A stretch of DNA of 64,000 nucleotides, from positions 62,001-126,000 of the forward strand of contig MDJB01000012.1 of assembly GCA_001752465.1 (NCBI GenBank), given 5' to 3'. The stretch comes from Haemophilus quentini. GTDB taxonomy: Bacteria; Pseudomonadota; Gammaproteobacteria; Enterobacterales; Pasteurellaceae. The position numbers and the translations under genes were made by a program. Positions 42,535-53,149 of this stretch are shown piece by piece (the stretch's first letter is position 1; each line of letters opens with the position of its first letter). The notes under the pieces were generated by a model. The model worked only from the letters and a program-made list of their open reading frames with translations. It had not been told where the DNA came from and did no database searches.

Positions 42535-42583
42535 TCAAAATAAAAGACAAGCAATTGTCATAGGGCAAAATTTGGGCCCATAA
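42518..42583 (+). pseudogene. Truncated gene start overlapping the thiE end
   Basis: An ATG at 42518 with AAAGGA ahead opens a 21-residue frame, MLQTYNQNKRQAIVIGQNLGP, that ends in TAA at 42581. It overlaps thiE by 17 bases in a typical coupled arrangement. It looks like the start of a further operon gene cut short; I recall a transporter gene at this place in strain Rd, but cannot check it. Confidence 0.4.
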
Positions 42584-42765
42584 TTTTATTTAATATAGGG
42601 TAATTTCAAGCGGTTAAATCTTTATATCAGAACAAGATAAACTGAATTTCTAATTAGGATTTGACCGCACTTTCCTTTACAAGCCAAATATTTTCTCTAC
42701 AATACCCCACCTAACGATTTGCCTAGCGCAAATCCCTGACCTGAAATCAGACAAAAGAGAATATT

Positions 42766-44145
42766 ATGACAACCCAATTCAAACCAGAATTACTTTCCCC
42801 TGCAGGCTCCCTTAAAAATATGCGCTACGCCTTTGCTTATGGCGCAGATGCCGTTTATGCAGGCCAACCTCGTTACAGCTTACGTGTACGCAACAATGAA
42901 TTTAATCACGCCAATTTAAAAATCGGGATAGATGAAGCCCATGCACTTGGTAAAAAATTCTATGTAGTGGTGAATATTGCGCCGCATAACTCCAAACTCA
43001 AAACCTTTATCAAAGATTTACAACCTGTGATCGACATGGGTCCTGATGCCTTAATTATGTCCGACCCAGGCTTAATCATGTTGGTGCGTGAAAACTTCCC
43101 AGATATTGATATTCATCTTTCTGTACAAGCGAATGCGGTAAACTGGGCAACGGTAAAATTCTGGAAACAAATGGGATTAACTCGTGTTATTTTATCTCGC
43201 GAACTTTCAATAGATGAAATTGCTGAAATTCGCCAACACGTGCCAGATATCGAACTCGAAATTTTCGTACACGGTGCGTTGTGCATGGCATATTCTGGCC
43301 GTTGCTTGCTTTCTGGGTATATCAATAAACGCGATCCAAACCAAGGCACTTGCACCAATGCTTGCCGTTGGGAATACAAAATGGAAGAAGGCACCATAGA
43401 TGAAGTGGGCAACATCGTGCCTAAAATCGATCCAGCTCAACAAATTGAAGTGAAAAATGTCGCGCCAACCTTAGGTGAAGGTGCGGTAACGAACAAAGTT
43501 TTCCTTTATACCGAATCACAAAAATCAGACGAGCAAATGACGGCTTTTGAAGATGAGCACGGCACTTACTTTATGAACTCAAAAGATCTGCGTGCAGTAC
43601 AACACGTGGAAAAATTGACCGCACTTGGTGTGCATTCTTTAAAAATCGAAGGTCGTACTAAATCATTCTATTATTGCGCAAGAACCTCTCAAGTTTACCG
43701 CAAAGCCATTGATGATGCGGCAGCAGGAAAACCATTTGATGAAAGCTTAATGGATACCTTGGAATCCCTTGCTCATCGTGGTTATACCGAAGGTTTCTTA
43801 CGTCGTCATACGCACGATGAATACCAAAATTACGAATACGGTTATTCTATTTCTGATCGTCAACAGTTTGTCGGTGAATTTACTGGCAAACGTAACGAGC
43901 AAGGTATGGCTGAAGTGGCGGTGAAGAACAAATTCTTGCTTGGTGATGAAGTGGAAATGATGACCACTCAAGGTAATATCAATTTCAAAATTGAAAAAAT
44001 GCTAAATCGTAAAAATGAAGCGGTTGATGCAGCACTAGGTGATGGGCATTTTGTGTTCTTAGACGTACCACAAGATATCAACTTAGACTACGCCTTATTA
44101 ATGCGTAATTTAGTCAATAGCAATACAAGAAATCCACATAATTAA
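42766..44145 (+). CDS. trhP: tRNA hydroxylation protein TrhP (YegQ, U32 family)
   Basis: TrhP (YegQ) is a U32-family protein that takes part in 5-hydroxyuridine formation in tRNA. The 459-residue protein opens KPELLSPAGSLKNMRYAFAY and has family landmarks IFVHGALCMAYSGRCLLSGY (with Cys residues) and SLKIEGRTKSFYYCARTSQVYR. It stands alone between the salvage operon and the ruvX run. Confidence 0.94.
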   Translation: MTTQFKPELLSPAGSLKNMRYAFAYGADAVYAGQPRYSLRVRNNEFNHANLKIGIDEAHALGKKFYVVVNIAPHNSKLKTFIKDLQPVIDMGPDALIMSDPGLIMLVRENFPDIDIHLSVQANAVNWATVKFWKQMGLTRVILSRELSIDEIAEIRQHVPDIELEIFVHGALCMAYSGRCLLSGYINKRDPNQGTCTNACRWEYKMEEGTIDEVGNIVPKIDPAQQIEVKNVAPTLGEGAVTNKVFLYTESQKSDEQMTAFEDEHGTYFMNSKDLRAVQHVEKLTALGVHSLKIEGRTKSFYYCARTSQVYRKAIDDAAAGKPFDESLMDTLESLAHRGYTEGFLRRHTHDEYQNYEYGYSISDRQQFVGEFTGKRNEQGMAEVAVKNKFLLGDEVEMMTTQGNINFKIEKMLNRKNEAVDAALGDGHFVFLDVPQDINLDYALLMRNLVNSNTRNPHN

Positions 44146-44208
44146 ATGACAAAAAATTATTTGTTAAAAAAATGTTGCATTTTTATATTTTATTATTATA
44201 ATACGCCA

Positions 44209-44290
44209 CATACCTGATTTATTAATTCAACAACTCATAGTATGACTCCAAATATTTTTGCCCTTTCAGCTTTTGAAAGGGCTTTTTTTA
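44209..44290 (+). ncRNA. Candidate small RNA between trhP and ruvX
   Basis: A good sigma-70 promoter (TTGCAT at 44175-44180, 16-base spacer, TATAAT at 44197-44202) points right, with no gene following it. About 80 bases on, a strong terminator stem GCCCTTTCA / TGAAAGGGC (44260-44282) is followed by TTTTTTT. The T-run faces the plus strand, so the terminator serves this transcript, not minus-strand ruvX. No known RNA family is recognised. Confidence 0.45.
44260..44289 (+). terminator. Terminator facing plus strand before ruvX
   Basis: GCCCTTTCA (44260-44268), loop, TGAAAGGGC (44274-44282), then seven T. It ends the candidate small RNA transcript and overlaps the last codon of ruvX. Confidence 0.8.
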
Positions 44291-44713
44291 TTCCGAATAT
44301 TCTGCGACCTCAAACCAACTTTCTAAAATCAAACAAGCAGAGATCCCATCTACTTTACTTTTTTTTAAGGCACGAAAACCGCCTCTGTCAAAAATTTCAC
44401 TGCGAGCCTCTGTTGTTGTTAAACGTTCATCTTGTAGCTGAACATTAACACCAAAACGACCTTGTAAACGATTTGCAAATTTACGAGCACGCAAAGTGAG
44501 ATCTTGTTCTGTTCCGTCCATATTTAAAGGCAAACCAACAACGACAACATCTGGTTTCCATTCTTTCAAGCATTTTTCGATCGCATCCCAGTTTGGGATA
44601 CCATCTTGCGCCTTAAAAGCAGGCAAGGCTTGTGCGGTGCTGGTAATACTTTGCCCTACAGCACAGCCAATACTTTTGGTACCAAAATCAAAAGCAAGTG
44701 CAGTAATCCCCAT
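44288..44713 (-). CDS. ruvX: Pre-16S rRNA nuclease YqgF/RuvX
   Basis: YqgF is an RNase H-fold nuclease for the 5' end of 16S rRNA. The 141-residue protein has [20 protein letters not shown] (first Asp), [18 protein letters not shown] and [12 protein letters not shown] near 98 (catalytic pair). It is last in rsmE-yqgE-ruvX, starting at the base where yqgE ends. Confidence 0.95.
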   Translation of the reverse strand: MGITALAFDFGTKSIGCAVGQSITSTAQALPAFKAQDGIPNWDAIEKCLKEWKPDVVVVGLPLNMDGTEQDLTLRARKFANRLQGRFGVNVQLQDERLTTTEARSEIFDRGGFRALKKSKVDGISACLILESWFEVAEYSE

Positions 44714-45273
44714 TAGCTATGTCCCACTTGAGCAAACACAAAATTATGTGGGTGAATACCAAGTAATTGATTCGCCGCAACATAGCGCTCATCATAAGGC
44801 ATATCGAATAAAATCTGATCATTCGCAGTCGCGACTAACCAAGCATTATCAGTGATTTCTTTTTCTAATTGCCCAGCCTCCCAGCTAGAGCACCCAAGTG
44901 CGATAAGATATTTTTCTGGCGCAAGTTCAGAACCTAGCGTTTCTATCACATCAGCAGAGGTTGTCATTGAAAGATCATCCGTGATTTTATAAGTATGCTG
45001 GAATTCATTAGGTGTATTCTTATGTAGAATAAAACCTCTTTCGCTATGCATAGGGCCACCTGCTACCACCATTTCATTGCTAAAAGTGCGGTCATTTTTC
45101 ATCATAAAATTGAGTTTTGAATAAAGTTCCGCAATGCTTAAATCAGTGGGCTGATTAATCACTAACCCCATCGAGCCTTGCTCATTATGCTCGCACATAA
45201 ACACCACAGTACGATTAAAATAATCGTCTAAGTGTGGCATCGCGATCAAAAATTTCCCTTGTAACTCCATCAT
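44713..45273 (-). CDS. yqgE: UPF0301 family protein YqgE/AlgH
   Basis: A 186-residue protein of the AlgH/YqgE family: [36 protein letters not shown] and [15 protein letters not shown] are typical. Function is not settled. The start overlaps the rsmE stop (ATGATG; 45273 or 45270), showing coupling. Confidence 0.94.
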   Translation of the reverse strand: MMELQGKFLIAMPHLDDYFNRTVVFMCEHNEQGSMGLVINQPTDLSIAELYSKLNFMMKNDRTFSNEMVVAGGPMHSERGFILHKNTPNEFQHTYKITDDLSMTTSADVIETLGSELAPEKYLIALGCSSWEAGQLEKEITDNAWLVATANDQILFDMPYDERYVAANQLLGIHPHNFVFAQVGHS

Positions 45274-46007
45274 TCACCTAAATCTCCAAAACAAATTTGT
45301 AGTGCACTAATCGCCGCAAGCGATGCAGTTTCAGTACGCAAAACACGCTTTCCTAATAAAATTTCAGTAAATCCTTGCTGTTCAGTTTGTGCAATTTCTT
45401 GTGCAGATAATCCACCTTCTGAACCAATTAATAAGCGAACGCCTTCAACAGGAATATTCGGTAACGTTTTAATCGAATATTGCGCGCATGGATGCAAATT
45501 CAATTTTAACGCTCCGTCATTTTCTACACACCAATCTTGCAATTTCATCAGTGGACGAATCTCCGGCACAATATTACGGCCACACTGTTCACAAGCAGCA
45601 ATCGCAATTTTTTGCCATTGTTGGATTTTTTTATCCATACGTTCACCATCAAGCTTTACGCCACAGCGTTCTGACCATAATGGCGTAATCACATTCACTC
45701 CCAATTCCACCGATTTTTGAATGGTAAATTCCATTCGCTCTCCGCGAGAAATCACTTGTCCCAAATGAATTTTTAAATTGGATTCTTTATCCGCAAGTTC
45801 ACTCCCCAAAATCTCTACCTTTACAGCTTTTTTATTCGACTCAATAATTTTGGCTGGATAAATATGATTAGAACCATCAAAGAGTTCAATTTGCTCGCCT
45901 TCTGTCATTCTTAACACTCGCCCCACATGGCTTGTCGCGTCTTCTGAAAGGTGACAGTGAGCTTGATTTTCAAGGGATTCAGGATGATAAATTCTTGGTA
46001 TGCGCAT
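45270..46007 (-). CDS. rsmE: 16S rRNA (uracil-1498-N3) methyltransferase
   Basis: RsmE is a SPOUT methyltransferase for U1498 of 16S rRNA. The 245-residue protein opens [13 protein letters not shown], with an N-terminal PUA-like part and the knotted SAM site [14 protein letters not shown] and [16 protein letters not shown]. First gene of rsmE-yqgE-ruvX, a conserved order in gamma-proteobacteria. Confidence 0.95.
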   Translation of the reverse strand: MRIPRIYHPESLENQAHCHLSEDATSHVGRVLRMTEGEQIELFDGSNHIYPAKIIESNKKAVKVEILGSELADKESNLKIHLGQVISRGERMEFTIQKSVELGVNVITPLWSERCGVKLDGERMDKKIQQWQKIAIAACEQCGRNIVPEIRPLMKLQDWCVENDGALKLNLHPCAQYSIKTLPNIPVEGVRLLIGSEGGLSAQEIAQTEQQGFTEILLGKRVLRTETASLAAISALQICFGDLGE

Positions 46008-46068
46008 AATGTTTATCTATATTAATGAAAAAGAGCGGTTAAACTTCACCGCACTTTTGATGTTGAAA

Positions 46069-46794
46069 TTAATCCGAAAGGTTCTGCGGTAATCGCTCTA
46101 GAATAGCTTTCCAATAAGTTGAAGAACGTAAATTATGTTTACGAATACAATCCACGACCGCATCAGCATTTCCCGCAAGGCAAATTTGCTGCATTTCTAA
46201 ATAGAATGTTTTTGTAAGTTCTCGATGTTTTTCTTCTTTAAAAAATAAAAAACCAATTCGTTGGTAAACCCCTTTCAAACTATTAAAAATTAAACGATAA
46301 AAGGGTTTATTCGCCACTACGGTAAATTGACGAAATAATTTGTAATCAAATTCTGTGTAATCTTGCGCCGTATTTTGTAATTGATCTAATTCAGCAAAAA
46401 GTGCGACAGATTGTTGAGGAGAATTTTTTACTGCCTCATAAATATAAGATTCAGACATTTTACTGCGTAAAGATAACATATTGTCAATAATCAAAGGTGC
46501 TGACTGCATATCTAAACCGATTAGTGTTTCAATAATATTCGGCCCCGCTGTGTCCCAAATATTATTTACTTTTGTGGGTTTACCGTGCTGAATCGTCAAC
46601 CAACCATCGCGAGCTAAACGCTGTAAAACTTCACGTAAAGTTGTACGAGTTACACCAATCTTATCAGCCAAATCACGCTCTGAGGGTAAATTGCTGCCCG
46701 CAGGGAAAACATCTTGCCAAATGCTTTTCACTATATATTCTTCAGCTAAAGCGGCTGGGCTTTGGGCTTTCAAAATGTCATTATCATGTTGCAT
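46069..46794 (-). CDS. fadR: Fatty-acid metabolism regulator FadR
   Basis: FadR is a GntR-family regulator that senses long-chain acyl-CoA. The winged helix is clear: LPSERDLADKIGVTRTTLRE and ARDGWLTIQHGKPTKVNN, nearly as in E. coli. The C-terminal acyl-CoA domain follows. It lies divergent to nhaB, as in E. coli. Confidence 0.96.
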   Translation of the reverse strand: MQHDNDILKAQSPAALAEEYIVKSIWQDVFPAGSNLPSERDLADKIGVTRTTLREVLQRLARDGWLTIQHGKPTKVNNIWDTAGPNIIETLIGLDMQSAPLIIDNMLSLRSKMSESYIYEAVKNSPQQSVALFAELDQLQNTAQDYTEFDYKLFRQFTVVANKPFYRLIFNSLKGVYQRIGFLFFKEEKHRELTKTFYLEMQQICLAGNADAVVDCIRKHNLRSSTYWKAILERLPQNLSD

Positions 46795-46917
46795 ATATTA
46801 AAAAATCAGATAAAAATCAAAAAAATGCAATTTTATAAAAAAATTACTCACTTTTTATTATCCTTTAAAGGGGGATATATTACAATGTTAGCGCAATAAA
46901 AAATAATGGAGTGCTCT

Positions 46918-48462
46918 ATGACAAACACACAAGCCTTTATGAAAAACTTTCTTGGAGCGAGCCCAGATTGGTACAAACTGACCATTGTCGTTTTTCTCAT
47001 TGTTAATCCAATTATTTTCTTTTTTATCAGTCCCTTTCTTGCGGGTTGGTTGCTCGTTGCTGAATTCATTTTTACGCTAGCAATGGCATTAAAATGCTAT
47101 CCATTACAACCCGGTGGCTTATTAGCAATTGAAGCTATTATTATAGGGATGACTAACGTAGAACACGTAAAAACGGAAATTATGGCAAACTTTGAAGTGA
47201 TATTGCTATTAATGTTCATGGTGGCAGGAATTTTCTTCATGAAACAACTGCTTCTCTACGTATTCACGAAACTACTTGTCAAAATTCGTTCAAAAATCGC
47301 GCTTTCTTTAGCTTTCTGTTTCAGCGCAGCCTTTCTATCAGCTTTCCTTGATGCATTAACGGTTGTTGCCGTAATTATCAGCGTAGCAATGGGATTCTAT
47401 GGCGTTTACCACAAAGTCGCATCAGGCAATAATTTAATTGATGCCGTTGATATTGCTGATGATGGAAAAATCGCGACACAACACCACGAAACCTTAGAAA
47501 AATTCCGTTCGTTCTTACGTAGTTTGATGATGCATGCTGGTGTCGGAACTGCACTTGGTGGTGTGATGACAATGGTGGGTGAACCACAAAACTTAATCAT
47601 TGCAGAACAAGCCAAATGGAACTTCATCGAATTTTTCTTCCGCATGGCACCAGTTACTATTCCAGTATTTATCTGCGGATTGCTTACTTGCTTCCTAGTC
47701 GAAAAATTCAAATTATTCGGTTATGGTGAAAAATTACCTGAAGACGTATGGAAAATCTTGTCAGATTTAGACCGCACTAATTCAGAGAAAATGTCTAAAC
47801 AAGACAAAATTAAATTAGGCGTACAAGCGTTAATCGCGATTTGGTTAATTCTTGGATTGGCGTTCCATTTTGCGGCGGTAGGCTTAATTGGTTTAAGTAT
47901 CATCATTTTTGCCACTGCATTCACTGGTGTTACAGACGAACACACTATCGGTAAAGCATTCCAAGAATCCTTGCCTTTCACTGCATTACTCGTAGTATTC
48001 TTCTCAGTGGTTGCTGTAATTATTGATCAAAAACTTTTTGCGCCAATCATTCACTTCGTTCTTTCTTCAGAAGAAAATACACAGCTTGCCTTATTCTATG
48101 TATTTAACGGCTTACTTTCTTCTATCTCTGATAACGTATTCGTCGCAACGGTTTACATCAATGAAGCCAAAGCAGCATTAACGAATGGCGTAATTGCGCC
48201 GCACCAATTTGAATTGCTCTCTGTTGCAATCAATACAGGGACAAACTTGCCGTCAGTTGCGACACCAAATGGACAAGCTGCATTCTTGTTCTTATTGACT
48301 TCGTCACTAGCACCATTAATTCGACTTTCTTATGGAAGAATGGTTTATATGGCTTTACCTTACACTATTGTACTTTCGATCATTGGGTTACTGGCTATTG
48401 AATTTATCTTACCAGCTGCTACTATTTGGCTAGCAAACTTAGGTTTAATTTTTCCAATTTAA
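46918..48462 (+). CDS. nhaB: Na+/H+ antiporter NhaB
   Basis: NhaB exports sodium in exchange for protons. The 514-residue protein has about twelve membrane segments, the family stretches [20 protein letters not shown] and [16 protein letters not shown] and the loop [19 protein letters not shown] start at ATG 46918 ([11 protein letters not shown]), preceded by GGAGTG. fadR-nhaB-dsbB is the E. coli order too. Confidence 0.96.
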   Translation: MTNTQAFMKNFLGASPDWYKLTIVVFLIVNPIIFFFISPFLAGWLLVAEFIFTLAMALKCYPLQPGGLLAIEAIIIGMTNVEHVKTEIMANFEVILLLMFMVAGIFFMKQLLLYVFTKLLVKIRSKIALSLAFCFSAAFLSAFLDALTVVAVIISVAMGFYGVYHKVASGNNLIDAVDIADDGKIATQHHETLEKFRSFLRSLMMHAGVGTALGGVMTMVGEPQNLIIAEQAKWNFIEFFFRMAPVTIPVFICGLLTCFLVEKFKLFGYGEKLPEDVWKILSDLDRTNSEKMSKQDKIKLGVQALIAIWLILGLAFHFAAVGLIGLSIIIFATAFTGVTDEHTIGKAFQESLPFTALLVVFFSVVAVIIDQKLFAPIIHFVLSSEENTQLALFYVFNGLLSSISDNVFVATVYINEAKAALTNGVIAPHQFELLSVAINTGTNLPSVATPNGQAAFLFLLTSSLAPLIRLSYGRMVYMALPYTIVLSIIGLLAIEFILPAATIWLANLGLIFPI

Positions 48463-48471
48463 GGAGAAAAA

Positions 48472-49005
48472 ATGCTCGCACCTTTAAAACAATTTTCTGA
48501 AAAACGTTCTGCATGGTTTCTGCTGGCATTCTCAAGTTTAGCACTAGAATCTACCGCACTTTACTTCCAATATGGAATGGGATTGCAACCTTGTGTACTT
48601 TGCGTGTATGAACGTTTAGCAATAATTGGGTTACTTATTGCGGGCATTATAGGTTTACTTCAACCTCGCGCTTTAATCATTCGATTAATCGCTTTGGCAT
48701 TAGGCTTATTTAGTGGCATTAAGGGATTATTGGTTTCATTCCGTCATCTTGATTTACAAATGAATCCAGCCCCTTGGAAACAATGTGAATTTATTCCAAA
48801 CTTTCCTGAAACTTTACCGTTTCACCAATGGCTTCCGTTTATGTTTAGCCCGACTGGCTCTTGTAATGAAAGTCAATGGTCATTATTCGGTGTGACGATG
48901 GTGCAATGGTTGGTATTTATTTTTGCAGTATATGTGATAATTCTTGCTTTATTATTAATAGTGCAAGTAGTCAAAACACGAAAACAAAGAAGAATATTTA
49001 ATTAA
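48472..49005 (+). CDS. dsbB: Disulfide bond formation protein DsbB
   Basis: DsbB reoxidises DsbA and passes electrons to quinone. The 177-residue protein has four membrane segments; C41 and C44 in QPCVLCVYERLA form the quinone-facing pair, and the second pair is in KQCEFI and GSCNES. It starts 9 bases after the nhaB stop. Confidence 0.96.
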   Translation: MLAPLKQFSEKRSAWFLLAFSSLALESTALYFQYGMGLQPCVLCVYERLAIIGLLIAGIIGLLQPRALIIRLIALALGLFSGIKGLLVSFRHLDLQMNPAPWKQCEFIPNFPETLPFHQWLPFMFSPTGSCNESQWSLFGVTMVQWLVFIFAVYVIILALLLIVQVVKTRKQRRIFN

Positions 49006-49007
49006 AA

Positions 49008-49037
49008 AAATACGGTGAAATTTCACCGTATTTTTTT
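49008..49037. terminator. Bidirectional terminator between dsbB and protein E
   Basis: AAATACGGTGAAA (49008-49020) and TTTCACCGTATTT (49021-49033) make a perfect palindrome with A- and T-runs outside, serving both convergent genes. Confidence 0.85.
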
Positions 49038-49052
49038 ATCCGCGAGATTTTG

Positions 49053-49535
49053 TTATTTTTTATCTGAAGGCTGTGCTCTGCCATAATTCGCACAAATAAT
49101 CTGAGCAGCATTATAAAGCGTTGTATCAGGTGTTAAACTTAACGTATGTTTCTTTTGCTTTTTAGGTGCTGCCCGTAAACCCTGTCCCCAAAACTCATCA
49201 TAGAAATCAGTTCGCACTTGAGTTAAATGATAATTTGCACAATTCAAAATCTTATACTGACGAACAGAACGTGCATAACGTTTAGGCTCTGGATAAACGT
49301 ACAATCCCTTATCTAAATTCACCACAGCATCAAAATGTACAATTTGTGGCTCTTGATTATCCACCCAGATCGATTCACTATCGATGTAATAATTTACATT
49401 CTTCACCAAACGTACATATCCGCTTCGCACATCAGTCGGCGGTGTCAGTTTCACATCATTTTGTTCAGCCTTTTGAGTTTGAGCAGAACAGGCAGTAAGT
49501 AACCCAAGTGACAATATTAAAATAATTTTTTTCAT
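49053..49535 (-). CDS. pe: Surface adhesin protein E
   Basis: This 160-residue lipoprotein (MKKIILILSLGLLTACSAQ, lipobox LTAC) matches, from memory, protein E of nontypeable H. influenzae, an adhesin that binds vitronectin, laminin and plasminogen. The body (NVNYYIDSESIWVDNQEPQ, KGLYVYPEPKRYARSVRQY, TLYNAAQIICANYG) agrees closely, and two cysteines (NCANYH, IICANYG) form the disulfide. The last residues, GRAQPSDKK, differ from the form I remember. It lies next to pflA. Confidence 0.9.
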   Translation of the reverse strand: MKKIILILSLGLLTACSAQTQKAEQNDVKLTPPTDVRSGYVRLVKNVNYYIDSESIWVDNQEPQIVHFDAVVNLDKGLYVYPEPKRYARSVRQYKILNCANYHLTQVRTDFYDEFWGQGLRAAPKKQKKHTLSLTPDTTLYNAAQIICANYGRAQPSDKK

Positions 49536-49566
49536 TATTTACTCCTTATGTTAGCTGACATTCATT

Positions 49567-50307
49567 CTAAAATTTTACAGTGTGCCCGTAACCTTCTAGG
49601 ATTGTTTTAATATGCTCTAACGATTCTTTGGTTGGCGGTAATACATCTTCAAGCTCATAATCTAACCCAAGGGTTTTCCATTTATGCGCACCTAATCGAT
49701 GATAAGGAAGAAGTTCAACTTTTTCAATATTGGTCATACCTTCAATAAACTGACCTAATAAATGCACATCGTGATCGCTATCAGTATAACCAGGAACCAC
49801 AACATAACGAATCCATGCACGTTGATTTCGTTTTTGCAGATATTTTGCAAATTCAAGGGTACGTTTATTTGGTACTCCAATAAGATTTTGATGAACTTGA
49901 TCATTAAGCTCTTTTAAATCGAGTAAAACAAGATCCGTTACATCTAATAATTCATCAATAATATGATCATAATGACGTACAAAACCATTTGTATCTAAGC
50001 AAGTATTAATCCCTTCTGCTTTACAAGCACGGAACCAATCGCGCACAAACTCTGCTTGTAACACAGCCTCACCACCAGATGCAGTGACACCACCGCCAGT
50101 AGCATTCATAAAATGGCGATAAGTCACGACTTCTTTCATTAAGTCTTCTACACTGATTTCTTTACCCCCTTCAAAATCCCAAGTATCACGATTATGGCAA
50201 TATTTGCAACGCATCAAGCAGCCTTGCATAAATAAAATAAAACGAATACCGGGCCCATCTACAGTGCCACAAGATTCAAAAGAGTGAATTCTTCCAAGAA
50301 CTGACAT
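49567..50307 (-). CDS. pflA: Pyruvate formate-lyase activating enzyme
   Basis: PflA makes the glycyl radical on PflB using SAM. Radical SAM motif: [17 protein letters not shown] (CxxxCxxC) near residue 30, with [15 protein letters not shown] near 70. The 246-residue length is standard. It lies downstream of pflB, separated by the small monooxygenase gene and a terminator, so it likely has its own promoter. Confidence 0.96.
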   Translation of the reverse strand: MSVLGRIHSFESCGTVDGPGIRFILFMQGCLMRCKYCHNRDTWDFEGGKEISVEDLMKEVVTYRHFMNATGGGVTASGGEAVLQAEFVRDWFRACKAEGINTCLDTNGFVRHYDHIIDELLDVTDLVLLDLKELNDQVHQNLIGVPNKRTLEFAKYLQKRNQRAWIRYVVVPGYTDSDHDVHLLGQFIEGMTNIEKVELLPYHRLGAHKWKTLGLDYELEDVLPPTKESLEHIKTILEGYGHTVKF

Positions 50308-50366
50308 ACATAAATTTCCTAAAATTAGATATAGCTAAATTTTACCAAAGATTTAGTCTATAAAAA

Positions 50367-50392
50367 ATGAGCCTGATTTAAATCAGGCTCAT
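50367..50392 (-). terminator. Terminator after the monooxygenase gene
   Basis: ATGAGCCTGATT pairs with AATCAGGCTCAT with almost no loop; the minus strand continues into a T-run (TTTTTTA). It separates the small monooxygenase gene from pflA. Confidence 0.8.
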
Positions 50393-50422
50393 AATTAAAA
50401 TATATTTATCAAAGTGCGGTCA

Positions 50423-50713
50423 TTATTCGCTGACTTTTTGAAAGGTTTGCACCACTGGTGCTTGTTCACAATACTCGACCAATACAGGTACAATTGAGGT
50501 AAAGTGTGGCGTTGCAAAATGTTGTTCTAAGTCGGCTTTGCTTTTCCATTGCTCAATAAAAACATAATGATTAGCCTGCTCGCTATTTTGTTGTAATTCA
50601 TAAGATACGCATCCTGTTTCTTGACGAGTATGCTTAATTAACTCTTGGCATTGAGTTAGAAAATCATTAATTTTGTCCGCTTTTACTGAAAATTGGGCAA
50701 TAACTGTTAGCAT
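50423..50713 (-). CDS. Antibiotic biosynthesis monooxygenase-fold protein (YgiN-like)
   Basis: A 96-residue dimeric ferredoxin-like protein of the ABM fold: MLTVIAQFSVKADKINDFL, TRQETGCVSYELQQN and HYVFIEQWKSKADLEQHF. Relatives include quinol monooxygenase YgiN and small heme-degrading enzymes. I start at 50713 (MLTVIAQ), preceded by GGAG. It lies between pflB and pflA, each with its own terminator. Substrate unknown. Confidence 0.85.
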   Translation of the reverse strand: MLTVIAQFSVKADKINDFLTQCQELIKHTRQETGCVSYELQQNSEQANHYVFIEQWKSKADLEQHFATPHFTSIVPVLVEYCEQAPVVQTFQKVSE

Positions 50714-50736
50714 AATTTGCTCTCCTATATATAAAA

Positions 50737-50773
50737 ATAAACCACTCACAAAACTAGTCTGTGAGTGATTTAT
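50737..50773 (-). terminator. pflB terminator
   Basis: ATAAACCACTCACA (50737-50750) and TGTGAGTGATTTAT (50760-50773) form a long stem; on the minus strand ATTTTTAT follows. It ends the focA-pflB operon. Confidence 0.75.
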
Positions 50774-50795
50774 ATTAAAACATAATATTATTTAC

Positions 50796-53108
50796 TTAGA
50801 AAGACTCAGTAAATGTACGAGTTACAACGTCTTGTTGTTGCTCTTTAGTTAAAGAGTTGAAACGTACTGCGTAACCAGATACACGGATAGTCAATTGTGG
50901 ATATTTATCCGGATTTTCCATTGCATCTAACAACATTTCACGGTTTAACACATTCACATTTAAGTGTTGGCCACCTTCAACTGTTGCTTCGTGGTGGAAG
51001 TAACCATCCATTAAGCCAGCAAGGTTGCGACGTTGTGCTTCTGCATCTTTACCTAACGCATTTGGTACGATTGAGAAGGTATAAGAAATACCATCTTTCG
51101 CGTAAGCAAATGGAAGTTTAGCTACAGAAGTTAATGATGCTACCGCACCTTTTTGGTCACGACCATGCATTGGGTTAGCACCTGGTCCGAATGGTGCACC
51201 AGCACGACGACCATCTGGGGTGTTACCAGTTTTCTTACCATAAACCACGTTAGAAGTAATGGTTAATACAGATTGTGTAGGCACAGCGTTGCGGTAAGTT
51301 TTAAGTTTTTGAATTTTCTTCATGAAACGTTCAACCAAGTCACAGGCGATGTCATCAACACGGTTATCGTTGTTACCATATTGTGGATATTCACCTTCGA
51401 TTTCAAAGTCGATTGCTACGTTAGTTGCAACAACATTGCCATCTTTATCTTTGATGTCGCCACGAACTGGTTTAACTTTCGCATATTTGATTGCTGAAAG
51501 TGAGTCAGCCGCAACAGAAAGACCTGCAATACCACAAGCCATGGTACGGTATACATCACGATCATGTAATGCCATTAATGCTGCTTCGTATGAATATTTA
51601 TCGTGCATATAGTGGATTACGTTTAAGGCAGTCACATATTGTTTTGCCAACCAATCCATAAAGCTGTCCATACGAGTCATTACTGTATCGAAATCTAATA
51701 CTTCATCAGTAATTGGTGCAGTTTTCGGACCTACTTGCATACCTAATTTTTCATCGATACCGCCGTTGATTGCGTATAACAATGTTTTCGCTAAGTTTGC
51801 ACGCGCACCGAAGAATTGCATTTGTTTACCCACAACCATTGGTGATACACAACATGCGATTGCGTAGTCATCATTGTTGAAGTCTGGACGCATCAAATCA
51901 TCGTTTTCGTATTGAACTGATGAGGTGTCAATCGATACTTTTGCACAGAAACGTTTGAAGTTTTCAGGCAACTGTTCAGACCAAAGAATGGTTAAGTTTG
52001 GTTCTGGAGAAGTACCCATGTTGTAAAGGGTGTGTAAAATACGGAATGTATTTTTGGTTACTAATGTACGACCGTCTAAACCCATACCTGCGATGGTTTC
52101 TGTTGCCCACATTGGGTCACCTGAGAATAACTGATCGTATTCAGGTGTACGTAAGAAACGAACCATACGGAGTTTCATGACTAAGTGGTCAACTAATTCT
52201 TGCGCTTCAGTTTCAGTAATTTTACCTGCTTGTAAATCACGTTCGATATAGATATCGATAAAGGTTGCAGTACGACCAAATGACATTGCAGCACCATTTT
52301 GTGATTTGATTGCAGCAAGATAAGCAAAGTACATCCATTGAATGGCTTCTTGAGCATTAGTTGCTGGGTTGGAAATATCATAACCATAGCTTGCAGCCAT
52401 TTGTTTTAATTGGCCTAATGCACGGTGTTGTTCTGCGATTTCTTCACGTAAACGAATTGTTGCTTCAAGATTTACGCCATCTTCTAAATCTTTTTGTAAA
52501 GAAGAGAATTGTGCGTATTTATCTTTCATTAAGAAGTCTACACCGTAAAGTGCTACACGACGGTAGTCACCGATGATACGACCGCGGCCATAAGCATCTG
52601 GAAGACCAGTTAATACACCTGATTTACGGCAACGTAAAATATCTGGCGTATAAACATCGAATACACCTTGGTTATGTGTTTTACGGTATTCAGTGAAGAT
52701 TTTTTTCACTTTTGGATCAAGTTCACGACCATAAACTTTGCAAGAACCTTCCACCATTTTGATACCACCGAATGGCATAATGGCACGTTTTAAAGGTTCA
52801 TCAGTTTGAAGACCAACGATTTTTTCTAAGTCTTTGTTAATGTAACCTGGTGCGTGAGAAGTAATTGTTGAAGGCGTATGCTCGTCAAAATCTAATGGCG
52901 CATGTGTGCGGTTTTCAACTTTGATTCCTTCCATTACGGTCTCCCAAAGTTTTGTTGTCGCTTCAGTTGGACCCGCTAAGAAAGAATCATCACCTTCATA
53001 TGGAGTGTAGTTTTTTTGGATAAAGTCACGTACATTGACATTTTCTTGCCAATCACCACCAGTAAAACCAGCCCACGCTAATTTTTGCGCTTCATTAAGT
53101 TCTGACAT
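50796..53108 (-). CDS. pflB: Pyruvate formate-lyase
   Basis: PflB cleaves pyruvate to acetyl-CoA and formate in anaerobic growth. The 770-residue protein has the catalytic cysteines in [18 protein letters not shown] near residue 420 and the glycyl-radical loop [13 protein letters not shown] near the C-terminus. I start at 53108 ([11 protein letters not shown]); MTM ahead of it is optional. It follows focA. Confidence 0.97.
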   Translation of the reverse strand: MSELNEAQKLAWAGFTGGDWQENVNVRDFIQKNYTPYEGDDSFLAGPTEATTKLWETVMEGIKVENRTHAPLDFDEHTPSTITSHAPGYINKDLEKIVGLQTDEPLKRAIMPFGGIKMVEGSCKVYGRELDPKVKKIFTEYRKTHNQGVFDVYTPDILRCRKSGVLTGLPDAYGRGRIIGDYRRVALYGVDFLMKDKYAQFSSLQKDLEDGVNLEATIRLREEIAEQHRALGQLKQMAASYGYDISNPATNAQEAIQWMYFAYLAAIKSQNGAAMSFGRTATFIDIYIERDLQAGKITETEAQELVDHLVMKLRMVRFLRTPEYDQLFSGDPMWATETIAGMGLDGRTLVTKNTFRILHTLYNMGTSPEPNLTILWSEQLPENFKRFCAKVSIDTSSVQYENDDLMRPDFNNDDYAIACCVSPMVVGKQMQFFGARANLAKTLLYAINGGIDEKLGMQVGPKTAPITDEVLDFDTVMTRMDSFMDWLAKQYVTALNVIHYMHDKYSYEAALMALHDRDVYRTMACGIAGLSVAADSLSAIKYAKVKPVRGDIKDKDGNVVATNVAIDFEIEGEYPQYGNNDNRVDDIACDLVERFMKKIQKLKTYRNAVPTQSVLTITSNVVYGKKTGNTPDGRRAGAPFGPGANPMHGRDQKGAVASLTSVAKLPFAYAKDGISYTFSIVPNALGKDAEAQRRNLAGLMDGYFHHEATVEGGQHLNVNVLNREMLLDAMENPDKYPQLTIRVSGYAVRFNSLTKEQQQDVVTRTFTESF

Positions 53109-53149
53109 AGTCATTTCCTTTGTTAATTAATAAATAAGTAAATAAATCT

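Noticed and set aside
44242..44448. Plus-strand 68-residue frame over the ruvX end
   Set aside because: It runs through the terminator stem and is antisense to the conserved ruvX gene.
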